DNA from: Hsuehochloa calcarea
Lineage: Eukaryota; Streptophyta; Magnoliopsida; Poales; Poaceae
Assembly (NCBI GenBank): GCA_036346395.1
Contig: CM070613.1
Location: 22,066,818 to 22,130,817, forward strand
Length of the DNA stretch: 64,000 bases
Reading direction: 5' to 3'
Positions 1 to 11,734 of this stretch are shown one piece after another. Numbering within the stretch: the first letter of the stretch is position 1; each line of letters begins with the position of its first letter. A program made the translations under genes and the position numbers. The notes under the pieces are model-generated. The model saw only the letters and a program-made list of their open reading frames with translations. It had not been told where the DNA came from and did not search any database.

Positions 1-357
1 GTTTGTCTATTGCTGTGCAGGTGGCTTGCAGGTCAACGACGTCAACGGTGGGTGGATCGGGACTACGCTTGGAGAGTCGAGGTCGAGCGATCATGGATCT
101 GGGTGGTCGTGTGACTCAAGCATGGTGCGAGATGGGCAAGATGGATCGAGCGGTGGTTCGGTGCGGTTGGTTGGATCAAAGCGCGGATATCGGTGCGAGT
201 CTCTGGGAGGTTCCGATGGGATTCGGACAAGAGAGGCTTGGCGTCGATGAGAACCGCTGATCAACCTACACGTGGTGAAGCAGGCGATTGCTTCAACATA
301 TGTTGTGTGTGGGTCCCATGTGTGAGTGGGTCCCAAAAGTGTAACCCTAGTCCTCTC

Positions 358-366
358 CTATAAATA
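358..366 (+). promoter_or_regulatory. LTR TATA box
   Basis: CTATAAATA lies in the LTR and is conserved in the inverted LTR copy (19755-19765, minus). It is the likely core promoter for the retroelement transcript, with the start expected about 30 bases downstream. Activity is inferred. Confidence 0.55.
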
Positions 367-935
367 GAAGGGGGGAGATGTAAAACCCCCTTGAGGCATT
401 CATTTGGTTTCCCCCTTGCCTTTTCTAGGGTTAGGGTTTGGAGAGGAAGAGAGGGAGAGATTGTATGCTCATTGGGTGAGCTCTTGTCCTCCTTGTTGGA
501 GTGGCTTTGTAAGCATCTTGTGAGATCAATCAATCTTGTGATGCTTACTTGTGAGATCATTTGTCTCCTCTTTTGTGTTATTCTCTCATTTGAATGATTT
601 TTATGCTTCCTTGATTCAAGTGTTTAAACTTGGTCTTTTGACCCTTTGTGTCTTGCTTTGATGTGTGGGAGTACTCCTAGGATCATCTAGACCATCAACC
701 CCCACAAGCAAGTCTTGAATCAAAGTTTTTCATATTTTTAGGGTTTGTGCACTTCTTTGTTTAATCCTTGAGAGTTTGTTTCTGCGAAGTGGATCTGAAG
801 GATCGTCGCTAGAAATAGGTCTCCAATATCATTAGGGAGGTGTGCTCGAAATTTGGTCAAGTTTCATTGGTTGAATCAAAAGTTGGATCAAATTTCGTTT
901 TGGATTTGGGGTGGATTTTTCAGTACTGGACTAAA

Positions 936-1099
936 CCGGTCTGACCGATCTTGTAACGGCGGTCCGACCGCCAGATATATTCAGATCATTTGATCGCTTG
1001 GTCGAACCGCTATCCACGATCAAGCCGCTTGATTAGTTCTTGGTCGGATCATTTGGTTGAACGTCGGTCAGACCGCCTTTGGTAACCGGTCCGACCGCC
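936..1099 (+). repeat. Cluster of CGGTCNGACCG palindromes in LTR
   Basis: Copies of the imperfect palindrome GGTCNGACC occur at about 936-948, 961-970, 1063-1075 and 1086-1099, with degenerate relatives between them. The same motif recurs in the inverted LTR at 20334-20681. The spacing is irregular, so this is not a simple tandem repeat. Protein binding or cytosine methylation are possible roles, but neither is shown. Confidence 0.6.
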
Positions 1100-1321
1100 T
1101 GTGCCCAGATCAACCCTTTTGAGAATAAGTCTCCACTTTTGTATCGTGTGGTTGCAGGGGTTTATCAAATCCAACACAAGGCTTCCGTTGTGCGCTTACT
1201 GATCTTCTTAGCTTTCATAGCTAAAGGAGTAAAGTTCGTGTTGGTTTTTGATTTAGGCAAGAAAGTTTTGGAAAGCGCCTATTCACCCCCCCCCCCTCAG
1301 TCGCCTTTCCGTTCCTACAAG

Positions 1322-1334
1322 TGGTATCAGAGCC
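1322..1334 (+). other. Primer-binding site (tRNA-Met type)
   Basis: TGGTATCAGAGCC begins two bases after the LTR end. This is the standard plant retrotransposon site complementary to the 3' end of initiator tRNA-Met, and it primes minus-strand DNA synthesis. It fixes the LTR boundary and the element's orientation. Confidence 0.9.
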
Positions 1335-1374
1335 GGTTAGCTCTTCTCATAGATCTTAACCGGTCTTTGGAGCC

Positions 1375-3640
1375 ATGGCGACTGAGCGATATTCAATCAG
1401 GCCACATGTTTTTGATGGAGTTGATTTTGCATATTGGAAGGCCCGAATGGAGGCCTACATCGAGGCTCAAGGGCACGCGATTTGGCTTAAGGTGAAAAAC
1501 CCTTATGTCGTGCGGTAGATGACAATTTGATCACTCGGATGTGGAGAACAACAGCAGGGCTCGGAATTTCTCAATTCAAGGCCTTAGTCGATCGGAGTTT
1601 GAGCGTGTTGCTCACTTGCTGTCTGCTCATGAGATCTGGCGGACTCTTTGTGATTATCACGAGGGTCCACTGCGATCAAGGAAGTGAGACGAGAACCGAC
1701 TTAAGAAAGCATACTCCAAGATCGAGTAAAGACACGGTGAATCTTTAGATGAGTGTGGGGAGATTTTCTAAAATTCTTCATGATCTCCGTATTTGTTGAT
1801 CTTGTATTTCTTGAGTCGAAAATGCCGCCGACTTTTGGGTGCTTTGGATGTGAAGGTCAGGGGATGAAGATCACGCCATCAATGACAACATGTCATGAGT
1901 GAGCTTACCATGGATAAGCTTTACTCGAGGTTGAAGCGCATGAGATTGATTTTATCTCGCGTCTCCCCACATGCAGAGCCAATGGCTTTAGTGATCGATC
2001 AATCTAAGGGTAGATATCTTGATTCCTTTAATGTTAGCTCATCGGATTTTCTTTATGCCTTTGCATTCGTTGAGCGATGAGCAACTTGAGAGACTACCCG
2101 AGGATGACTTAGCCCTCCTATCCACAAAATTCACGAGAGCCTACAATAATGTGAGGAGTAGGAGGAGAGGTGGACCTATCACATGCTTTGAATGTGGTGG
2201 CAGAACCACATTCCTCTAGATGCCCCAAGTGAAGGGCAAGGAGGAGAAGGAGTCACAAAGGCATCCTCAAGCGAGGATGCTAAGTCCAAGAAGACAAACT
2301 ATCGCAAGTTTGTCACCGAGTCCTTGAAGCTCTAGAAGATGTGAGCATGCATGATGTGGACTCGGAGGTGGAGGGCGGAGAGTGACTCCGTGGCAAGAAG
2401 AAGGCACGTGATTTCAGCGGCATGTGCTTTATGGCTAAAAACGACCACGGCAATGACTCCTCCAACGGCGAGGATCCTTTTAGTGATCCCGATGAGGTAT
2501 GCCCTTCACTTCTGACATGAAAAGGGCTTTAGTGCTTCTTGAACAAAAATTGCATAAGCAAGCTAAAGTGATCAAGAAAGCAGGATACTATGATTGATAA
2601 TTTGAACCTAGAAGTGGTTAGGCTCAAATCCATTAATCGATGATTTACGTGATTCATGCTCTAGCTTGCTTAATGAATTGTCAAGCTTAAATGATGCTCA
2701 TTCCTCTGTTGAAAAACAATTGGAAAATGCTCTTGTCGAACTAGAAGCTCTCAAGTCTAGTTACATTTGCATGGATACCATTAAAGCTTGGTGTGTTGCT
2801 TTAGATGCTATTAGTTAACTTGCTCTAAGCGTGCTTTGCTAGAATTGAAGCTGGATAGCTCTTTAAAAGAATTGCAAAATTTGATGCTAGTCACACTTGT
2901 TCTCATTGTAAGAATAATCAATTAAAATGCAAGAGATGGTGAAATGGTTGCTTATTCTAGAATTGCCTCTTGTGAAAATTGCCCTAAGCTTACAATTGAG
3001 ATTGAAGCTTTAAACAAGACTCTTGAAGAAAGCTAAAATTGAAAGATCCTTGTCTCTTCTGCTTCCAAGAAAGTCATTGATTCTTCCTCTTGTATGTTGC
3101 ATCTTTGAAATTGATATTGCTATTGGTAAGATACAAGAGGCTTTTAGAGTCAAATTTAAGGAGCGATTGAATAGGATTGGAGAGTCCTATTGTGTGTCTT
3201 GTGAGGCTCTTAAAGTGGAAGTGGATCTTCTTAAGAGCAAACATGTTGAGGCAATCGATTCTAAAAAGTGCTCCAATTGTGGAGTTTTGGCAAAAGAGAA
3301 CGATTACCTCAAAATGACTCTTGAGAAGTTTTCTAGTAGGGAAAAGAAGCTCAACTTGATTCTAGATCAATCCAAGGTGAGTGTGAAAAACAGTGGCTTA
3401 GGCTTTAAGTCCCTAGAGCTCTCCAAGAATGTATCACCAAAGATTGCTAGAGTTGTGAAAAGTGGTTTGGTTGAGCAAGAACCTTCTTTGACTCAAAGGT
3501 TGTTCCTAAAGTCATGAGGTTCTGTTCAATCTCTTTCTAGCAAGAAAGGTGCTTCTGTCTCACCAGTACGGACCCCTCAAAAGGTCAAGTACAATTGCAC
3601 CTTCTGCAAGAAAGAGGGCCACACCGTTGAGTTTTGCTTC
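1375..3640 (+). pseudogene. Broken Copia gag (large, coiled-coil type)
   Basis: This is a Gag (capsid/nucleocapsid) relic. The ATG at 1375 is 41 bases after the PBS and starts a gag N-terminus (MATERYSI...; ...YWKARMEAYIEAQGH). Frameshifts begin near 1500. Recognisable blocks follow: MDKLYSRLK near 1910, a CFECGG zinc-knuckle remnant near 2190, an acidic stretch near 2350, a long Lys/Glu-rich coiled-coil region (open 3023-3517), and a second knuckle, CTFCKKEGHTVEFC, at about 3595-3637. The homologous minus-strand gag at 16297-18837 has the same order. Many stops and indels make it non-functional. A large gag with coiled coils fits SIRE/Maximus-like Copia elements; the lineage name is an inference. 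Confidence 0.85.
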
Positions 3641-4030
3641 CGGAGGGCAAAGATTGAGAGGAAAGAGAGGATGAGCGCTTTGAGATCCATTAGAGGAGTC
3701 TCTTCTTCAGCGATAGTCACTAGAGCCGGGGAGCCTATTCAGCGTACCACATATAGGCCTAGGCGTCAGAGAGAATCTTGTTGACTCTTTTGGTGGGTCG
3801 AGCAAGCGGTGTGGTTTAGGATATCGTGAGGATAGACCACGGGTAGCACCTAGGCAGGGGAGTATCGGTCTTTTGGTAGATCGTTTTGGAGAGGTCCAGG
3901 TGGTGCTCATGGGCATTCTTATGACTTTGTGCCTAATCATTTTTCTGCTGCTTCTTTTGCTATTCCCAGGCCTCATCCATCTCAGTACTGGACTCCTAGA
4001 ACTTTTATCTCAAATCCCAGTACTGAGGCT

Positions 4031-4041
4031 TGGATGTTTTG
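4031..4041 (+). other. Deletion junction removing protease, integrase, RT and RNase H
   Basis: Up to about 4035 the sequence matches the gag-protease linker of the minus-strand relative (near 16180-16230). From about 4035 it matches the region after RNase H (reverse complement of 6590-6780). The short word TGTTTT occurs in both parents at the join. About 3.5-4 kb of pol is therefore missing, leaving a gag-only derivative. Microhomology-mediated deletion or template switching would explain it. Confidence 0.75.
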
Positions 4042-5435
4042 AGGGAATTTGCTCTTTCTGTTTCCATTGTATCATAATGCATTTTTATTTCAAATGTCGT
4101 GCATTGCATAATAAAAATTGTGGAGCTTTGAGTATTATCCTTGTATGGCTTGATTTCATACTCTATACCTTGTCATATCAAGTGATAGTCTGCTGGACCT
4201 CTTTTATGGCTCTTCGTGTTTTGGCTTAGCTCTTCCCTTGCTAGCTTTATATCTGTGAGCAAATTGAATCGAATCATGTCTTGTTGGATCTTGTGACTAG
4301 TTTTGCTCTAGTGATCCTCTTATGATTCTTGCCATGTCTTACAAGCTGAATTGAGTCTTGAACTTATTTTGAGATGAAAAATGAGCTTTTATCTTCTTAA
4401 GTCAAGCAAATGAAAAAAAGATTTTCGTGCGAAAAAGCTGATCTCACCAATCCTTTCTCATGAGACGGCTTGCCATTGCACTAGGCATGAACTCAGGGGG
4501 AGTTTTGGATGACCTAGACCACTCTTTTAAGCTTATCGCTTGAGATGGTCGCGGCAAGGCTTGAGATCTAGCACAGTAAAAAAAAGAGAGAAAGAAAAAG
4601 AAAAAAAATTGCCCAAAAAGGGCTAAGTGCTTGAGCTTTGCTTCAAAAGAATTCTCTTAATGCTCAAAATGCCTCAATTCCTGTTTTGAGTCTCTTTTTG
4701 CTTATAGACATGGCTTGACTCATTTTTGGTTGCTTTTAGTGAATCTATGACATTGAGCAACCTTTTATGGTTTTAATTCTGTTAATCTCAAATTTCTGCT
4801 ATCTTGGTGTTAGCTTTGCAGTACATGTTTTGCCATGTTTGAATATAGCTTCTACTCTTTATATGGCTTAGTATATGTCTTGCACTGTCTACATAGATAA
4901 TGGTCATGACTCCTTTTGCTAAATTTCAAATAAAGTCATTTCTTCATGCTCGTTCTTCTCTCATGCATCTTGATGAATTCATTGTCAAAGGGGGAGAAGG
5001 ATTGAAGAAAATCTTTGCTTTGGAGCTTTTAGTTCACATAAGGTTTCATGCATAAAAGAACACACACACACACAAATATTTTGTGAACCCTTTGAAAATT
5101 TGTGATCATAGTGAGTTGAGTCTACAGGTTTTATTGCCTTTTTACGATTTGAATTGCAATTCAAGAAGACTCACAATGATCAAAGGTCAAATAGAACTTA
5201 TTGTCTTTCATATGGACCTTAGTGAGATTTTTGGCCATCTTCTGAAATTGAATCTTTTGTGCGTTCAATGCCTTATCTCACTTGCCTTCACTATTCGAAG
5301 CCGGCTTGGTCGGTTTCTAAGCTTTTTCTTGCTTATGGACCAAATTGTGCCTTTATGCTAAAACGGCAATTTTACTTTTCAATTTGAAAAACCACATTTT
5401 CTTGGAAATTGCCAATGTGTTCATCAAGGGGAGAT
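4042..5435 (+). other. Copia 3' internal non-coding region with PPT
   Basis: No coding relic is seen. This is the long region between RNase H and the 3' LTR of the large-gag Copia family. It includes the family-specific block around GGGGGAGTTTTGGATGACC (near 4496) and an (AC)n run near 5062-5074. It ends in a polypurine tract, AAGGGGAGAT (5426-5435), next to the LTR. The same region occurs inverted at 5513-6769 and, diverged, at 13861-15030. Confidence 0.7.
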
Positions 5436-5512
5436 TGTGGATATCGTGAGGATATGTGCACGATCTCGGGATGATGAGTCAATTGGCAATGGCTTTGTTG
5501 GTTTGCAAAATC
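5436..5512 (+). repeat. Start of 3' LTR, truncated
   Basis: TGTGGATATCGTGAGGATAT follows the polypurine tract. It matches the outer end of the inverted LTR (reverse complement of 20801 leftwards: TGTATGGATATTTTGGGG...). Only about 77 bases remain before the sequence switches to an inverted copy of the 3' internal region near 5513. Confidence 0.75.
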
Positions 5513-6769
5513 TCAATGACCAAGTCGACTTGTAATAGGAAGGGAAAGTTAGATAAGGCAAAGAGAGCATAAAAAACCTCAATTTTCAGAGAATAGCCAA
5601 AAATCTCACTTAAGTCCATATGAAAGAACAATTGTTCTATGTGACCTTTGATCATTGTGAGTATTCTAGATTTGCAAATAAAATCAGAAAAGGCAGTACA
5701 ATCAAAAGAACCCACTCACTATGATCACTAATTTTCAGAAAATCCATTTTCCCTCTATGACTCCAAAAAGCTCTAAAACAACATTATGACTACAAAAAGC
5801 TGTAAAACATCATTTTTACCTATCTTTCTCCCCCTTTGACAATGAATTCATCAAGGTGCATGGGAGAAGATAGAGCATGAAGGAATGGCTTTGTTTTTGA
5901 ACTTTAGCAAAAGGAGCCATGAATATTATCCATGAAAACAGTACAAGTATTACACCAAGCCATATTATGTGAAGAAGCTATGCTCAATCATGGCAAAACC
6001 TGTACAACCAAGCTAAGTCCAAAATAGCAATAATCTGATATTGAATGAACTAATAGCATGACAAGTTACTCAAAATCATAGTTTCACTAAAGGTATCCAG
6101 AAATGAGTCAAGTCATGTCTATAAGTTATACTGAGTCAATGTAGAGCATTATGATTTCAATTAAGAAGCAAAACGTTCAAGCATTTAGCACTTTGAGCAT
6201 TTTGAAGAAAAAAGATTAATTTTATCTTAGAATTGTGCTAGATCTCAAGCCTTGTCGCGACCATATCAAGCAAGAAGCTTAAAAGAGTGATCTAGGTCAT
6301 CCAAAACTCCCCCTGAGTTCATGCCTAGTGCAATGGCAAGTCGTCTCATGTGAAAGAATTGGTGAGATCAGTTTTTTCGTACAGAAAAGCTCATTTTTTC
6401 ATTTGCTTGACTTAAGAATTAATAAAGCTCAATTTTCAGCTCAAAATAAGTTCAAGACTCAGTTTACCTTAAATGACATGGCATGAATCATGAAAGGATC
6501 ACTGAAGCAAAACTGATTACAAGATCCAACAAGTCATGTTTTAATTTAATTTGCTCACAGATAATAAAGCTAGCATGGTAAAGGCTAAGCGAAACACGAG
6601 GAGCCATCAAAGAACTCTCGCAGACTAGCACAAGACATGGCAAGGTATAAAGTATGAAAACATGTGATACAAGGATAATAATCAAAGCTCAACAAGATTA
6701 TATTACAATGCAAGATGATTGAAATTTTAAAATGCATTATGATACAATGAATGCAAAAAGAGCAAACTC
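5513..6769 (-). repeat. Inverted copy of Copia 3' internal region
   Basis: On the minus strand this matches about 4040-5311 nearly colinearly, including the MDLSEIFG-coding stretch, the GGGGGAG block (complement near 6309) and the CTTTGAGCATTTTGA stretch. With 4042-5311 it forms an inverted repeat of about 1.3 kb separated by about 200 bp. Its left end lacks the PPT and LTR, so it is a fragment. Confidence 0.75.
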
Positions 6770-7129
6770 CCCTCAAAACAGGCCAAGAGGATTAACAACT
6801 CCTAACTCTCCCCTTAAGAAAGCAAAGCGAGGAGGAATCAAGAGCTTTAGTGAAAATATCTGCAACCCGCTGCTCAGACTCAACAAAGAAGTGCACAACA
6901 TCACCCTTCTCAACATGGTCTCTAAGAAAATGATATCGAATGTCAATGTGCTTAGTCCTAGAATGTTGCACTGGGTTTTTGGCAATGTTTATGGCAAAGT
7001 GTTGTCACCAGAAAAGAGGAACACTGCCCAAAGATAACCCATAGTCCTGAAGAGTAAATAAGATCCAGAGAACCTGAGAGCAACCATCGGGTTGCAAAGT
7101 ACATATATAAGCCTGCGTCGTGGACCTGC
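6770..7129 (-). pseudogene. Copia RNase H C-terminal fragment
   Basis: Minus-strand frames encode the end of a Copia RNase H: an NIAKNPVQHSRTKHI-like segment, then YHFLRDHVEKG, then VVHFFVESEQRVADIFTKAL (complement near 6841-6900). It lines up with the RNase H end at 13600-13820. Frameshifts occur near 6985 and 7020. The upstream half is missing because the sequence changes to a Gypsy-type LTR at 7130. It continues directly into the inverted 3' region on its left. Confidence 0.8.
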
Positions 7130-10100
7130 TGTAACATTCCAAATATGGATTTGTGTTCAAATGTAAGAAAATGAGAAGAAATTAAAACTTTTCTTGCATC
7201 TCAAAGTCCATGAGCATTTCTGTAATTCTTGTAAAGGAATTATGGAAATCAAAAATCAAAATCCTCAATTGACTCCAATCAAAAACCTCCTTGGCAAAGA
7301 TCTTATGCTAAACCCATGTAAACTCTTTCCTAAGCTCTAGGGATGACTTTTGACACCTCTGAATTATCTCATAATTTTCAGAAATTATTTGATAATTTTG
7401 GAGGCAAGTAAAACCTTGGTCAAAATCTTGGTATAACCTTCTGGAATTTCTGGAGAAAAATACAGTGCATGAAAATCTCTAGAAATTTTATGTAAGGTTA
7501 ATCTTTCAGTCAGCAACCTCCAGTTAAAATATCATAATTTTTGGAGCTTGTTTGCTACCTTAAACAAACTCCTCAAAAATCAGATGTTAATTTAAACCCT
7601 AACTGGTTTTCACTGTTCCTTGGGTTCGAACCGGACTCGGCTCGAGCCACTTGACTTCGGCCAGATCAACTAAGCGCACCGCCTCGATCGTTTGGGCGCG
7701 AGCATTGTGTGTCGTTGGATCGGCATCGAGCCACCCGCGATCGTGTGAGCGTTCGGACCATCCGAGTGCCACGATCCATGTGAGCCGCTCGGATTCTAAA
7801 TCAAGAGCTCAGTTAGCGTGAGCGCTGGGATCGTCTCGAACTCCTCGCGCAGCGTGAACCATTGGATCCAAATCAGCGGCCCGTGGTCTGAGCGAGCGAT
7901 CGAATCGTTATAATCACCCGATCAATTTGAGCAGATTCGATTTCAATCCAGCGGCGGAAAAGTCATCTCCTTCCCCAGTCGGACGCCAGCATCCGAAGTT
8001 AGGCCATGGCGTGAGCGGAGGAGAAGCGCTGCAGGGTGGTCCCTGCGTGGTCACCTTTAAGCGGCTATCTCGCGGCGCATTGAATGCCCGCTGCCCTCCC
8101 CTCGAAGTCCATGATTCAAGCGCTTCCCGCCGCCTCTCGCATACTTTCGAATGGCGGTGTTGACCGAATGAAAAATATCGATGTTGCTCTCGCCATTCCT
8201 CTATTTAAGCTCCATTGCTTTGCTCTTGGCTTTCTTTAGCAACTCCGCCGCTCTCGGCTAGCACTCCAGAGCGTGTTTGAGCCGCAATCTCTCGAAACCA
8301 TTCGGTACCGCCATTGTTGAGCTTTTGAGCTTTGTGAAAGCGTACAAAGAAAGGGTTTTCTCCTTTCAATTCTTGTTCCTCTGCTTCCACCTTTACTCTA
8401 GAAGCTTACCCTCACTCAATTTTGTTCTTGCTGCTCAAGGCTTGACCGAATTGGATTTCCCATTTTCGGCCGAATCCCATTCTTCTTCACCGAGCTGAAT
8501 CGAATTTCTTACAGGTATCTTTTGTGCTCAGGTAACTTCTATTAGTCCCTAGTTGCTTGCTTTTGCGCTCCCTTTGACGCCTTGTGAGCTCATTTGCCAT
8601 TTTCGCTTTTTGACTTGTTTTGATCACTCTGTTATCTCCTGCTTGTCGGCGTTCTTGAGCGCCGTAGGCTGAATATGTGGGTTCCATGGGGTGCGCAATG
8701 TTGTTAGCAACCCATTTTGAGTATTCTTTCGACCACCGCGGCGAGTCACCAAGCGGCGACCCTCCCTTCGCCGTCGTTTTGTCTGGATGAAAGCGAGGAT
8801 GGGTGTTTGAGCGTGATTCGCCGTTGACCGCCGATCTTTAGATTCACGTCCGAGATCGAGCGAGCGCTTTGATCGAAGGGCCGTTGGATTCAAGATCAGC
8901 GGTCCGTTTCGGGGAGCGTTGAGTACCATCCAGAAAGGTTCGATCCACATGAACCGTTGGATCCTAGATCAGCGGCCTCTGCGCGTGTGAGCGCTCGGAC
9001 CGCTCGAGCGCCCACGATTCCGCGCGGAACCGCTGGATCCGCATCCAACGGTGACGCTTAGGGTTTGTGAATCAAGCAGCGCTCGCGCGTCCTCCCGTGA
9101 ACTTGGACCATTGGATCCAAGATCAACGATCCAAGTTCGTCCACGTCGTTTTAATTTCTGATTTTTCCCTAAAGGTTTATTTGTCAACTGAAAAATGTAG
9201 TTAACTTGTAAAATGCATAACTATTTCATTTTAATTCCTTTTCGGTTGATTCAAATTTTGTTAGTTATATTTTTAACTAAAGTTTAATCTAAAAATGATT
9301 CTAACCTCAGTATATCTCCAGAAAATTTTGCTAAAATGTTAGTGCAAGGAATAGTAGCATTTTGATTTATAAGGCTGAGCCAAATTGTTTTGCTCATATC
9401 TTTTGCATTAAGAATCCAAATCAATTGGTTCTTATTGTTAAATTCCTTATAAATCATGCTATTGCTACTGTAAAAATTTTAGAATTTTTGGAGAAAGTTT
9501 GCTGTTGAGTCTTGGTGTTTTCTTCGTTCTTATGGGCTCTTTTTCGCTTTATCGATTAGGTTCCGAAGAGCACGTTGATAACTTAAGTGATCCTCCGCAA
9601 CATCTTGACCCACAACAAACAGGCAAGCAGTTTGATCATAAGTTTTCCATTATTTGCAAGTCTAATATCTTGTTTACAAATCATATGTATGCATGCTTTT
9701 GTGTCAAATTAATTTTCCCGATTAGAGGTAGTTACTCCTATTGCATTGTTGCCCTCAAATTGTCATCCCCTGCCACAAACATAAGTTACTAATATCGCTG
9801 GTGAATTAGAGCCCGGTGATTTAATTATGCTCTTTTATTGTCTTTTCGATATCATGTTTAGCAATGCTTAGCTACTGGTAGAATTGGGCGGTTATCGACT
9901 TAGTCGATGACCTAGATCACACGAATCAAGTTATTACTCTTTGTTCAGCACCTTGTGCTAATTTGTTTTGGAAAACAAAAAAATGCAAATGAAATGATTT
10001 AGACTTGGGTAAGTGGTTGTATGGTGGGTTATTGGGTTTGTGGATGTCTTGCCCGGGTCAACAAGGACCGAACATCTTGTTACACTAAACCAAGCATTTT

Positions 10101-11317
10101 TGCGTGCTAACCACGCGAGAGGGATATGAGACCTCTCTTGACTTAGTACTTTGGCGTGTGTTATCTCCAAGTCGCGGGAGGGGGTTGTGTGTGTCGTGTG
10201 AAAAAGGATATGTGTTCTTGTGTTGGGTGTACGGTGGTGGAGATTCCGGATAGGCTCTCCACCTCGAGGAGCATTGCAGTTGTCCAAGGCTTTACACGAG
10301 ACGGGTAGTTGACCGATTTTTACAATGATCTCGATACAGCGTGTGGGTTTCTATCCATACGGGCGGCTCAGTAGTTAATACATACATCTTGGAAGGTCTC
10401 AGAGGACTCAAATTTTACAGGTATACCAAAGGAAGTGTGCTAATTCCGGAGGCAAAAGAGGCGGTCTGACGTGTGGGTACATTGGTACACCCCTGCAGGG
10501 TATAAAACTATTCGAATAGCCTCGTCCTAGGTTATGGACACGCCTGGGGAGGTCTTCCAAGAGTTAGACTACAACCTTTTAAATTAAAATTTTAATATGG
10601 TTGGCAAGGAATGGGTAATTCATGCTATTATTGTGGCGGACTAATGGTTTAGTCACCTCTGGATTGTTGTTGTCATCTATCTACTATTATATTGTTGTCA
10701 TTTACGATTATTTGAACATTAAAAACAGATTTGTCAACTTGCCTTTAAATGTACTACATTATTGCAAATAAAGAGTGCTTTATCTTTGAAAAGAAACATA
10801 TAGCCTCCACTCAAAAAGCTTGCATATAGTTATGTATGTGCATTCATTTTTACACGTAAGTCTTATGAGTACATTCCAAGTACTCACCCGGCTTTCTGGG
10901 CTGGCCTGTTGTAGGAAAGAAGGTGAGCCCCAAGGGCCTCACTTTTGTGAAATGTCTTTGTGTGTTCGATGACTAGCTTGGCGTGTCCGGTATTGCTGCC
11001 TTGTGTAATAAAGACACCTTGATTGGCTTTTTGTTTATGGCCATCTTATGGCACTTTTGCTTCACTGCTCAATTCTTTGTATTTATTGTATTTGACCGGC
11101 TGGCCTCTCTTTTATAATAACTATCCTTTATGTATTTTAACCACCGTTTGTTGTTGTGCTCTTATCTATGTGAATGAATGGAATTGATGCATGAATTTTT
11201 GTAAAGGTGTGTGTATCCGCATTTAGGAGTATATATGTCTAGAAGATCTGAGGTTATTTTGTTTGTGATGCTAGGGTCAATTGGTGACTAAGCATTACAA
11301 GCCCAATAATCAAGGGT
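7130..11317 (+). repeat. Long Gypsy-type LTR without visible partner
   Basis: The segment starts TGTAACATTCC at 7130, inside Copia RNase H. Its plan matches the other Gypsy LTRs here: AT-rich start, GC-rich middle (7620-9150), a TATA-like box, and near 10495-10550 the block AAACTATTCGAATAGCC found also at 27330 and 39945. The right end is unclear; a degraded GGGTCCTC near 11310 may be the terminal GGGTCCCGACA. No PBS, internal domain or second LTR adjoins it, so it is a solo or truncated LTR. Open frames in the GC-rich part look like composition artefacts. Confidence 0.6.
8201..8209 (+). promoter_or_regulatory. Possible LTR TATA box
   Basis: CTATTTAAG lies at the edge of the GC-rich LTR segment and is followed by a pyrimidine-rich leader and a CAG|GT splice-like word near 8513. 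It is the best core-promoter candidate in this LTR. Confidence 0.35.
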
Positions 11318-11734
11318 CCTCTCTAGCGTACAAATGTATTTATTTTCTAGAAGACCAAGAGATAAAAGATGTGCCTAAGAAGTGATGCACGCTCTAGGTA
11401 CTTTTCCCATCCACTCTACACCCCACAAAGTCAAGACGTCGAGAAAATGCTCGAATAGTTAGAGGTAAGAAGAAGAATACAGAGTCCAAAGTCAAGAGTA
11501 TCTTGGAGATACACGAAGATCTGACGATCTTGCTTGTCTTTACCGTTCGACCTCAACGCCGCTTGCGTCTAGTCCGGTCTCCACGTGTCTCGCCACGACT
11601 CCACCTCGATGCCCTGCAATCAGTACAAACAAGAAACACATCACATAGCATTGCTCAAGTTAATATAATCATCATTTGCATTTAACTAAAAGCAATTCAC
11701 AACTCAAAATTAAAACTATGCCTTTACGCACGAG
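11318..11734. other. Unassigned 417-bp stretch
   Basis: No coding relic, repeat or terminal motif was recognised. It lies between the end of the Gypsy-type LTR and a Copia integrase fragment. It may be the LTR's last part, flanking DNA, or a deletion scar. Confidence 0.4.

Larger units (their letters stand above)
1..1319 (+). repeat. 5' LTR of large-gag Copia element, left part outside window
   Basis: This is an LTR cut by the window edge. It ends in CTACA at 1319, directly before a primer-binding site at 1322. The reverse complement of 18894-20165 is a second copy of the same LTR, for example around the CTATAAATAG box and the palindromic CGGTCNGACCG motifs. That copy is about 1.9 kb long, so roughly 600 bp of this LTR should lie before base 1. 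It drove transcription of the gag relic that follows. The orientation is certain; membership of the SIRE/Maximus lineage is inferred from the large coiled-coil gag. Confidence 0.85.

Noticed and set aside
7927..9187. Open frames in the GC-rich part of the long LTR
   Set aside because: Same situation: frames on both strands, no domain, located in an LTR promoter/leader zone.
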